Positions 1-5,097 of a DNA stretch of 5,174 bases are shown here, in pieces. Origin of the DNA: Leptospira bouyouniensis. Its GTDB lineage: Bacteria; Spirochaetota; Leptospiria; Leptospirales; Leptospiraceae. The notes beneath the pieces were generated by a model that was given only the letters and a program-made list of their open reading frames with translations, had not been told where the DNA came from and did not search any database. The stretch lies in NCBI RefSeq assembly GCF_004769525.1, contig NZ_RQFT01000014.1, positions 1 through 5,174 of the forward strand, read 5' to 3'. The first letter of the stretch is position 1, and each line of letters starts with the position of its first letter. The translations under genes and the position numbers were made by a program.

Positions 1-163
1 ATAACAGCGACTTACCGCTACGCTTCGGCACAAGGCCTCGCTCGGCCTACGGCAAATTGTCCTCCTGTCACTCGCCTTGCGTTCGCAAGCTACGTGCCAG
101 TCCCTAACGTCCCGTTTCCGGGACTCAGGGTCGGCCAACTTCGGTAAGTCTAGTTCGTTATGC
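1..163 (+). repeat. attC site 1 (left end cut by window)
   Basis: The left R'' box is cut: the window opens with ATAAC of GCATAAC. The L'' stretch ACTTACCG follows at 10-17, and its partner CGGTAAGT lies at 142-149. The right core box GTTATGC is at 157-163, with the crossover expected after G157. The interior holds three potential hairpins: AGGCC/GGCCT, TGTCAC/GTGCCA enclosing CTTGC/GCAAG, and CCCT/AGGG enclosing GTCCCG/CGGGAC. Unlike the other copies, its closing stem uses AAATTG/CAACTT instead of AAATTC/GAACTT, a compensated change. It is the attC of an unseen upstream cassette and forms the 5' junction of cassette A. Confidence 0.88.
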
Positions 164-166
164 GAA

Positions 167-205
167 ATGTCTCAGAAATATTGCTATCATAAGAAAACAA
201 AATGA
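167..205 (+). other. Possible 12-codon leader ORF overlapping the cassette A start
   Basis: A short reading frame starts with the ATG at 167-169, which is the conserved AT of the cassette 5' end followed by G. It encodes MSQKYCYHKKTK and stops at TGA 203-205, overlapping the main gene's ATG (202-204) as ATGA. That geometry is classic for translational coupling, and the main gene has no good Shine-Dalgarno sequence. Short ORFs are common by chance in AT-rich DNA and no ribosome binding site is seen for this one either, so it is only a candidate. Confidence 0.25.
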
Positions 206-867
206 TTAAGAAAATATCTCTAAAAAGTAATTTTATCTCTCTTTTTTTAGCAATCACACAAGTAAGCTGCTTATACATAGTTCCAAAAGATCATCTAAAA
301 TACATTTTCTTAAATAATCTAAAACCCAAGATAAAGAATACAACTATCATATATAAATACACTTATCTAAATTTCTATAACCGAAATCCTTATATAAAGA
401 CTGATGACTTTTCAAATAGATTAAATGATTGTATTCGAAAGTCTTTTGAAACCAAATTTCAATTTGCCAACTTAACTATTTTAGATTCCGATTTTTCTTC
501 AATCTCTGAAATTGAAAAATCTTATGATAATCAAAATGTAATTTTTCTAAATATTATGACGAATGAAAAAATGAATAATGATTTTTCTATTAAATTTCTG
601 AAATTCTTAAATATTATTACATTCGGAGCAATACCATATTGGAAAAATATAATTTTTACTATCCAAATAAATTCCCCGATATTTCTAAATTCTCATGAAA
701 ATAATTTTCAATATTCTTTTATTGAATGCGGTGGATGGCTTATAATTCCTGTCTTATTTTTCTACGAAAATTATTGGGAATTAAAAAATAAATATCATAA
801 TTCTCCATTTCCTGAAGTAGAATACATGATAACTGATTCTTTATCAAAAATAACTTTGAAAAATTGA
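202..867 (+). CDS. Putative envelope lipoprotein of unknown function (cassette A)
   Basis: The 221-residue product is not a family I can name. A basic start (MIKK) and a hydrophobic stretch at about 10-22 lead to QVSC with Cys23. This could be a relaxed spirochaetal lipobox, although Gln at -3 is unfavourable, so an uncleaved anchor is the alternative. A second hydrophobic stretch at about 134-148 contains ITFGAIPYW, and a third at about 178-189 contains GGWLIIPVLFFY, suggesting membrane insertion or close association. The segment between is polar and rich in Asn, Lys and Ile, with no recognisable catalytic motif. The ATG at 202 is the only start that includes the signal-like segment. The upstream AAGAAAA is a weak ribosome binding site at best. 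The gene fills its cassette and ends within the 3' terminal arm. Confidence 0.75.
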   Translation: MIKKISLKSNFISLFLAITQVSCLYIVPKDHLKYIFLNNLKPKIKNTTIIYKYTYLNFYNRNPYIKTDDFSNRLNDCIRKSFETKFQFANLTILDSDFSSISEIEKSYDNQNVIFLNIMTNEKMNNDFSIKFLKFLNIITFGAIPYWKNIIFTIQINSPIFLNSHENNFQYSFIECGGWLIIPVLFFYENYWELKNKYHNSPFPEVEYMITDSLSKITLKN

Positions 868-875
868 GACACTTC

Positions 876-1037
876 GCATAACAGCGACTTACCGCTACGC
901 TTCGGCACAAGGCCTCGCTCGGCCTGCGGCAAATTCCCTTTCTGTCACTCGTTTGCATCCGCAAACTCCGTGCCAGTCCCTAACGTCCCGTCCGGGACTC
1001 AGGGTCAGGGAACTTCGGTAAGTCTAGTTCGTTATGC
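876..1037 (+). repeat. attC site 2
   Basis: Core boxes are GCATAAC (876-882) and GTTATGC (1031-1037), with inner boxes ACTTACCG / CGGTAAGT. The spacer between outer and inner boxes is 4 nt on the left (AGCG) and 7 nt on the right (CTAGTTC), an asymmetric unpaired region as expected for attC. Interior arms: AGGCC 910-914 with GGCCT 921-925; TGTCAC 943-948 with GTGCCA 970-975, enclosing TTTGC/GCAAA; and CCCT 978-981 with AGGG 1001-1004, enclosing GTCCCG/CGGGAC. The TTTGC/GCAAA pair replaces CTTGC/GCAAG of the other copies, a compensated change. Left flanking sequence comes from cassette A and right flanking sequence from cassette B. Confidence 0.9.
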
Positions 1038-2057
1038 GTAATCCTGCAAAAAATTTTAATAATGGAAAAAATGAATAAAAAATTTCTAATTCTACTAGTT
1101 TCAACTATCATCCCTTTCTCAGGAATTGTTGGAGATACAAATAGATACGGACTATTTCTTGAGGCGATCTACGGAAAGCCGATCTACTTTCCACACACTA
1201 ACCCAAATAAAGTTTCTGGTGATCTTTATTCCAATAGAAAAGGCACTGTCGATACTTTGGGTTATTTTGTTAGAACTTATGGTACTGAATATGAATATTT
1301 ATACAGTACTTATGCATTTAGAAATGCTGAAAAACCTAAATTAGCTGGCGAAAATTATTCTATCCAATTAGAATATGTCTTCAAATCTAATTTCGGATTG
1401 GGATTTAGTTTAAATCAAAATAAATATAATTTAGAAAATCTTTCTATTGATAAATTTGAAGGAAATTTAATTCTAAATGTTCTCAGTAACTTATATCCAG
1501 AAAGAGCTTTATCCATTCAAGACAGAACCAATCTAGAAATTCTATCTCCTTACCTACAATTTGACATTCGAAATTTCCTGATTCTAAATACTGCTTCAAT
1601 TAATGTTTCATATCATTTTTTAAAATCATCAAATTTTGACCCATATGTTAGAATTCATGGAGGATATGGAAATAAATCTAATTCTCAACCAACAATTATA
1701 CAATATGGTATTTCTATAGGTTCAAGATATTTCATTTCAGACAATTTCTATTTATTGAGCGATCTTCAATTCAATAAGTCGGATGCATTTTATAATGCAA
1801 ACAATTTCTTTGGAAATGGTGGTGGCCAAACTATCAGATGGTCAATTAATGAAGTTAATATTCGATTCGGAACAGGATTTAATGTATGGTAGCAGGACTA
1901 CGCATAACAGCGACTTACCGCTACGCTTCGGCACGAGGCCTCGCTCGGCCTACGGCAAATTCCCCTTCTGGCATTCGCCTTGCTTACGCAAGCTACATGC
2001 CAGTCCCTAACGTCCCGTTGGGACTCAGGGGCGGGGAACTTCGGTAAGTCTAGTTCG
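1032..2057 (+). mobile_element. Integron cassette B
   Basis: This unit spans the crossovers G1031^T1032 and G2057^T2058 and carries one gene (1062-1892). The end arms 1031-1047 and 1892-1908 are complementary at 16 of 17 positions. The specific part is ta-AT-cctgc at the 5' end and gcagg-AC-ta at the 3' end. The TAG stop at 1890-1892 touches the 3' arm. Confidence 0.82.
1062..1892 (+). CDS. Putative outer-membrane beta-barrel protein (cassette B)
   Basis: The 276-residue product begins with a signal peptide: MNKK from residue 4, hydrophobic core at about 8-20, and a likely cleavage near GIVG-D25. There is no lipobox cysteine. The mature part shows alternating hydrophobic and polar residues with many aromatic and Gly residues. 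Strand-like stretches occur at about 99-120, 162-188, 193-203, 212-224, 227-238 and 260-276. The run DPYVRIHGGYGN followed by GISIGSRYFISDNFYLLSDLQF resembles small porin/OmpW-type barrels, and the chain ends in GFNVW, with the aromatic last residue typical of BamA-inserted barrels. The barrel call is inferred from pattern; no specific family is recognised and the ligand is unknown. The ATG at 1071 (residue 4), with GGA 5 bases upstream, is an equally plausible start and gives a cleaner signal peptide. Confidence 0.78.
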   Translation: MEKMNKKFLILLVSTIIPFSGIVGDTNRYGLFLEAIYGKPIYFPHTNPNKVSGDLYSNRKGTVDTLGYFVRTYGTEYEYLYSTYAFRNAEKPKLAGENYSIQLEYVFKSNFGLGFSLNQNKYNLENLSIDKFEGNLILNVLSNLYPERALSIQDRTNLEILSPYLQFDIRNFLILNTASINVSYHFLKSSNFDPYVRIHGGYGNKSNSQPTIIQYGISIGSRYFISDNFYLLSDLQFNKSDAFYNANNFFGNGGGQTIRWSINEVNIRFGTGFNVW

Positions 2058-2063
2058 TTAAGC
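1902..2063 (+). repeat. attC site 3 (mixed core boxes)
   Basis: The left box is GCATAAC (1902-1908) but the right box is GTTAAGC (2057-2063), so the two outer boxes differ at one base. The right box belongs to the 5' end of cassette C, whose own 3' box is the matching variant GCTTAAC. The inner boxes ACTTACCG / CGGTAAGT are intact. The second arm is TGGCAT/ATGCCA, fully paired, where attC1, 2 and 5 have TGTCAC/GTGCCA. The third arm is GTCCC/GGGAC with a short GTT loop. Confidence 0.9.
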
Positions 2064-2076
2064 GCAATTACTTAAA

Positions 2077-2745
2077 ATGATTGTAGAAAATCAAAAAAAA
2101 ATAACTGAAGAAGATTTAGAATTTGCTAATTCCATTTGGAAATTCCTTTATATTCAGGAAAATATCCAAAAGTCAGATCTTATTTTTGTTTTGTGTAGTC
2201 ATGATCTAAGAGTTGCACAATATGCTATTGATCTCTACAAAAAAGGTTTTGCTAATTATATTCTGTTTTCAGGAGGCTTAAATTTTTTCACAAAACATAT
2301 TTTCCCTAAATCAGAAGCTGAATCCTTTGCGGAATTGGCATTATCTCAAAATATTCCACAAGAAAAAATAATTATAGAAAATGAATCTAGCAACACAGGC
2401 GAAAACATTCAATTCACTAAACAACTTCTTAATTCTTTGAATCTTAAATTTAATAAAATCATAGCTATTCAAAAACCTTCAATGACTTTAAGAATTAAAT
2501 TAGCATTGGATAAACAATGGAATGAAGGATTTTTTTATATTTCTTCACCAAGCTATTCTATATCTGATGCTCCGCATTCTCATATTAATCTTTTTATGAT
2601 TATCAATGAAATTGTCGGTGACCTACAAAGGATTATAGAATATCCTAAATTTGGTTTCCAATCAGAAACAATTATTCCTGATTATATTACTAAAGCTTAT
2701 AATTCCCTTATTGAAAAGGGTTATAATTTACATCTTTTTCAATGA
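2077..2745 (+). CDS. YdcF family (DUF218) protein, cytosolic form (cassette C)
   Basis: The 222-residue product matches the DUF218/YdcF/ElyC/SanA superfamily in motif order. A first strand DLIFVLCSHD (34-43) is followed by helix AIDLYKKGFANYI and FSGG (64-67). SEAE lies at 79-82, ENESSNTGEN at 101-110, and a strand with a downstream Arg, IQKPSMTLR, at 131-139. The segment EIVGDLQRIIEYPKFGFQ (178-195) is typical of YdcF-like members. Biochemical roles in the family are poorly settled: E. coli YdcF has been reported to bind S-adenosylmethionine, and ElyC/SanA affect envelope integrity. No signal peptide or membrane helix is present, so this is a soluble member near the usual YdcF length. The ATG lies only 19 nt after the crossover, immediately beyond the 5' arm, and has no Shine-Dalgarno sequence. 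Confidence 0.88.
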   Translation: MIVENQKKITEEDLEFANSIWKFLYIQENIQKSDLIFVLCSHDLRVAQYAIDLYKKGFANYILFSGGLNFFTKHIFPKSEAESFAELALSQNIPQEKIIIENESSNTGENIQFTKQLLNSLNLKFNKIIAIQKPSMTLRIKLALDKQWNEGFFYISSPSYSISDAPHSHINLFMIINEIVGDLQRIIEYPKFGFQSETIIPDYITKAYNSLIEKGYNLHLFQ

Positions 2746-2897
2746 AATTTATAAATTCATTACTCCAAAGAATCTAATTCCTTTCTACCTTTGCAAAAGT
2801 AAAAGAATTTTAGAATTATCAATCGAGTATTTAAATAATTTTTAGTAAATTTAATAATTTAAATTGAATACATAATAAACGAAAAATAAGTAACTGC
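2746..2897 (+). other. Non-coding tail of cassette C
   Basis: About 150 nt of very AT-rich sequence lie between the YdcF-family stop and attC4. I see no convincing promoter, terminator hairpin with a T-run, or RNA gene. A short frame through it is continuous with an alternative frame of the gene above and does not resemble a protein. It may be residual 3' flank captured with the gene. The last 11 nt form part of the cassette's 3' complementary arm. Confidence 0.5.
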
Positions 2898-3062
2898 GCT
2901 TAACAGCGACTTACCGCTACGCTTCGGGACGAGCCCTCGCTCGGGCTACGCCAAATTCCCCTTCTGGCATTCGCCTTGCTTACGCAAGCTACATGCCAGT
3001 CCCTAACGTCCCGTTACCGGGACTCAGGGTCGGGGAACTTCGGTAAGTCTAGTTCGTTATGC
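2898..3062 (+). repeat. attC site 4 (mixed core boxes)
   Basis: The left box is GCTTAAC (2898-2904) and the right box is GTTATGC (3056-3062), the reciprocal of the mix at attC3. Inner boxes are intact. The first arm differs from the other copies: AGCCC pairs with GGGCT rather than AGGCC with GGCCT. The flanking CGGC...ACGGC becomes CGGG...ACGCC, again a paired change. The second arm is TGGCAT/ATGCCA as in attC3. At 165 bp it is the longest complete copy, because of a longer loop in the third arm. Confidence 0.9.
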
Positions 3063-3091
3063 GCTATGAAAGAAATTATTATTTAAATTAA

Positions 3092-3098
3092 AGAAGGA
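3092..3098 (+). promoter_or_regulatory. Ribosome binding site of the cassette D gene
   Basis: AGAAGGA lies 7 nt before the ATG at 3106. It is the only clear Shine-Dalgarno sequence among the five cassettes and it fixes this start. Its presence implies the gene can be translated without relying on an upstream ribosome. Confidence 0.7.
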
Positions 3099-3105
3099 AA
3101 AAAAA

Positions 3106-4035
3106 ATGAAACAAATTTTAGGAATTCTGTGCCTTTGTATGGCGTTACTATATTGCAAGAAAGAGGAAGAAAAAATAGATGATCGAGCATCGATTAGTTC
3201 TATTCAAGAAATAAGTGCATCTAGTTTTTTAATAGAAGGTAAAACCAAATATATTCCACAAAATGCTACTGATAATTCTTCTCAGCCTTGGTGTGTTTCA
3301 AACACTGATAAAGAGCCTACTCTGGAAATTACTTTTAATAAAATTGTGAAAACTAAAGTTCTTCATCTGCTAAATGGATATGCGAAAGGTTCACTTTATA
3401 AAAAGAATAGTCGTATTTCTAAATTGACTTTAACGATTGACAATGGTTCTCCGATCGAGTTAGAACTACCAGATACTATCGAATTTTCCAAAACATTTAC
3501 AAATGACTTGGTTGGAAAAAAATTCAAATTTACAATTAAAGATAAGTATCCCGGCGATAATTATCAGGACCTTTGCTTAACAGAATTATCTTTCGATGAT
3601 TACGATTTTGATAATCATCTGTATTTTGAAGCATTTTGTTCTGAGATATTCAATGATTTTAAAAAAATTGAATTCATTAACGGTGATCATTTCATTACGC
3701 TCACAAATGATAATAAATTAACTGCCTTCAGATCACCTGCTCAAATGGACATTAAAAATGAGGGTAAAGGAAATTGGAAATTAATTAACGAAAATCCATC
3801 TAAGATATTAGAAGGAAAATATAAAATAACTTTAGTACAAAATGCTAATGATGATTTAAGCAGTAATGAAGCTAGAATAACTACCACTAATTTCGATGGA
3901 GAATTTTCAATTCCTTTGGTAACAGACAAAAATTGTAAAAAACTAGATGGTTCTAGGAAAATCTTTATTTTTAATGAAGGGGATCCAAATAAAAATTATT
4001 TCCCTTCAAATGATGAAATCCATATAGTCAAATAG
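3106..4035 (+). CDS. Lipoprotein with NADase-type glycan-binding (discoidin-like) domain (cassette D)
   Basis: The 309-residue product starts with a type II signal peptide, MKQILGILCLCMALLYC, with lipobox LLYC and acceptor Cys17 followed by an acidic/lysine-rich tether (KKEEEKIDD). Residues about 36-167 match the discoidin-like 'NADase-type glycan-binding' domain frequent in Leptospira lipoproteins. The order is KYIPQNATDNSSQPWCV (48-64), an acidic beta strand EITFNKIV, the signature LNGYAKGSLYKKNSRISKLTL (89-109), then KYPGDNYQDLCLTELSFDD (147-165). Cys63 and Cys157 might form a disulfide. The C-terminal half (about 168-309) has beta-rich features and no family I recognise; no NADase catalytic domain is evident. 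It is probably anchored in the inner or outer membrane with the domain exposed to periplasm or surface. Glycan binding is inferred from the family name, not shown here. Confidence 0.88.
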   Translation: MKQILGILCLCMALLYCKKEEEKIDDRASISSIQEISASSFLIEGKTKYIPQNATDNSSQPWCVSNTDKEPTLEITFNKIVKTKVLHLLNGYAKGSLYKKNSRISKLTLTIDNGSPIELELPDTIEFSKTFTNDLVGKKFKFTIKDKYPGDNYQDLCLTELSFDDYDFDNHLYFEAFCSEIFNDFKKIEFINGDHFITLTNDNKLTAFRSPAQMDIKNEGKGNWKLINENPSKILEGKYKITLVQNANDDLSSNEARITTTNFDGEFSIPLVTDKNCKKLDGSRKIFIFNEGDPNKNYFPSNDEIHIVK

Positions 4036-4045
4036 CTTTCACAGC

Positions 4046-4208
4046 GCATAACAGCGACTTACCGCTACGCTTCGGGACAAACCCTTGCTCGGCCTACGGC
4101 AAATTCCCTTTCTGTCACTCGCTTGCAAACGCAAGCTACGTGCCAGTCCCTAACGTCCCGTTCCGGGACTCAGGGTCAGGGAACTTCGGTAAGTCTAGTT
4201 CGTTATGC
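4046..4208 (+). repeat. attC site 5 (first arm broken)
   Basis: Core boxes are GCATAAC (4046-4052) and GTTATGC (4202-4208), with intact inner boxes. The second arm TGTCAC/GTGCCA, enclosing CTTGC/GCAAG, and the third arm GTCCCG/CGGGAC are kept. The first arm is not: its left side reads CGGGACAAACCC, related to attC4, while its right side GGCCTACGGC is the type in attC1 and attC3. Only a couple of pairs remain, so this copy looks like a mosaic of two attC subtypes. Confidence 0.9.
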
Positions 4209-4211
4209 GAC

Positions 4212-4244
4212 ATGATCAAAAAATATATAAAAATAGGAATTTAG
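4212..4244 (+). other. Possible 10-codon leader ORF in cassette E
   Basis: An ATG formed by the conserved AT of the cassette 5' end plus G opens a frame encoding MIKKYIKIGI that stops 9 nt before the main ATG at 4254. The main gene has no well-placed Shine-Dalgarno sequence (AGGA at 4235-4238 is 15 nt away), so coupled translation is conceivable. Chance occurrence in AT-rich DNA is the default alternative. Confidence 0.2.
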
Positions 4245-4253
4245 AAATTAAAA

Positions 4254-5090
4254 ATGCAATTCATTAACTTTCATTTACTTCTTTTATTGACAATTTCATG
4301 TAATTTCGTTGATAAAAAAATATTAAAAAATATTTCGAATAATATAGAAGATAGAAACATCTTTATCTCCAATGAAAAAGATGAACTTTTTCGTGATAGA
4401 GCCTACTTTATCCCACCTAATGTTGTATCAAGTATTGAATTAGGTATCACTGAAGAGGAATTATATAAGATTATCGGGAACAATAATTTCAGAGAAAGGT
4501 TTAGCTATGATCGTGTACTTCCGAAAAGGGTCATTTCTTCAAAATACATTCCGGTTTCAAAGATGGTTATTTTTAATGGAGGAAATTCAATCATTACTCG
4601 AACTGCAAATTCGATTAGTTATTTTACAAGTGAAAGGATGACTGTGGCTTTCTATTTTTATAGAGATAGGTTGATTTATAAAACGATAATTCATACAGAT
4701 ATTGTTGAAGGAAAAACGGTTTTCCTTCCTCTTACTTCAAGTGAAGTTCGGAATGCAAAACCATATGTGCGTCTTTCGTTAGACACAACAAATGAAATCT
4801 CAGGTATGAACTATTGGCACGATGCCAAGTATTACGGATATGTGAAAGGATATTTAATAGAAAAAGAAAATGCGGACGGGAAAAAGTATTTTGCCTCAAA
4901 TGTAGTTGTCGGTAAACATTTACACAAGAAAGATTTTTTTACAAAGAATTATTGTGAACTTTTTGCCTATTGGGAATTTCCTGATTTCGAATCCGATCTG
5001 CAAAAATCTGGCTATTACAAACTCAAGGCAAAATTAGATTATGACTTTGAAAATAAAATTGGATACTGGGCTGAACCACAATTACCTTGA
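4254..5090 (+). CDS. Putative lipoprotein of unknown function (cassette E)
   Basis: The 278-residue product has a short signal segment, MQFINFHLLLLLTISC, with Cys16 in a relaxed spirochaetal-type lipobox (L-T-I-S-C). A polar linker at about 17-50 follows. Residues about 56-76 (NVVSSIELGITEEELYKIIGN) resemble the 'lGmt.eev...lG' helix-turn of BamE/SmpA-like envelope lipoproteins, but the rest does not extend that match. The remaining chain is rich in Tyr, Phe and Lys and looks beta-rich, with no catalytic signature or second hydrophobic helix. The C-terminal part has repeated aromatic patches (YYGYVKGYL, NYCELFAYWEF, KIGYWAEPQLP). I do not recognise the family. The ATG at 4254 is chosen because it gives the signal peptide directly; ribosome binding is weak. 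Confidence 0.75.
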   Translation: MQFINFHLLLLLTISCNFVDKKILKNISNNIEDRNIFISNEKDELFRDRAYFIPPNVVSSIELGITEEELYKIIGNNNFRERFSYDRVLPKRVISSKYIPVSKMVIFNGGNSIITRTANSISYFTSERMTVAFYFYRDRLIYKTIIHTDIVEGKTVFLPLTSSEVRNAKPYVRLSLDTTNEISGMNYWHDAKYYGYVKGYLIEKENADGKKYFASNVVVGKHLHKKDFFTKNYCELFAYWEFPDFESDLQKSGYYKLKAKLDYDFENKIGYWAEPQLP

Positions 5091-5097
5091 TCACGTC

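Larger units (their letters stand above)
158..1031 (+). mobile_element. Integron cassette A
   Basis: This unit runs from one expected crossover (G157^T158) to the next (G1031^T1032) and carries one gene (202-867). Its two ends are complementary over 18 positions with one exception: 157-174 pairs with 865-882. The cassette-specific part reads aa-AT-gtctca at the 5' end and tgagac-AC-tt at the 3' end. The gene's TGA stop at 865-867 lies inside the 3' arm, so there is almost no 3' untranslated sequence. Confidence 0.82.
2058..3056 (+). mobile_element. Integron cassette C (variant core box)
   Basis: This unit lies between the crossovers G2057^T2058 and G3056^T3057. Its end arms 2057-2074 and 2887-2904 are complementary at 17 of 18 positions. 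The specific part is ca-AT-tactta at the 5' end and taagta-AC-tg at the 3' end. Both ends carry the variant box (GTTAAGC and GCTTAAC). It holds one gene (2077-2745) and, unlike its neighbours, a sizeable non-coding tail. Confidence 0.82.
3057..4202 (+). mobile_element. Integron cassette D
   Basis: This unit lies between the crossovers G3056^T3057 and G4202^T4203 and carries one gene (3106-4035). End arms 3056-3072 and 4036-4052 are complementary at 16 of 17 positions. The specific part is ct-AT-gaaag at the 5' end and ctttc-AC-ag at the 3' end. The 3' arm begins on the base after the TAG stop. Confidence 0.82.

Noticed and set aside
1..163. Insertion sequence or MITE ends
   Set aside because: No transposase; complementary ends belong to the gene units, not to the repeat, and the core boxes match attC.
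740..964. Minus-strand ORF of 74 codons across the end of the cassette A gene and attC2
   Set aside because: It runs antisense through a real gene and into the structured repeat; composition is not protein-like.
978..1004. Rho-independent terminator in the third attC arm
   Set aside because: The hairpin is strong but is followed by TCAGGG-type sequence rather than a T-run in every copy; better explained as part of the attC fold.
1783..2010. Plus-strand ORF of 75 codons running from cassette B into attC3
   Set aside because: Out-of-frame shadow of the barrel-like gene that reads into the attC; the same repeat is not kept open elsewhere.
2651..2845. Plus-strand ORF of 64 codons overlapping the YdcF-family gene end
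   Set aside because: Mostly an alternative frame of that gene, low-complexity Ile/Leu/Phe content, no ribosome binding site; a frameshifted extension is unlikely because the gene already has its expected C-terminal motif.
2860..2897. Promoter in the tail of cassette C
   Set aside because: TTGAAT and AT-rich hexamers occur, but no pair with correct spacing stands out from the background composition.
3741..3929. Minus-strand ORF of 62 codons inside the cassette D gene
   Set aside because: Fully antisense within a well-supported coding sequence with no independent support.
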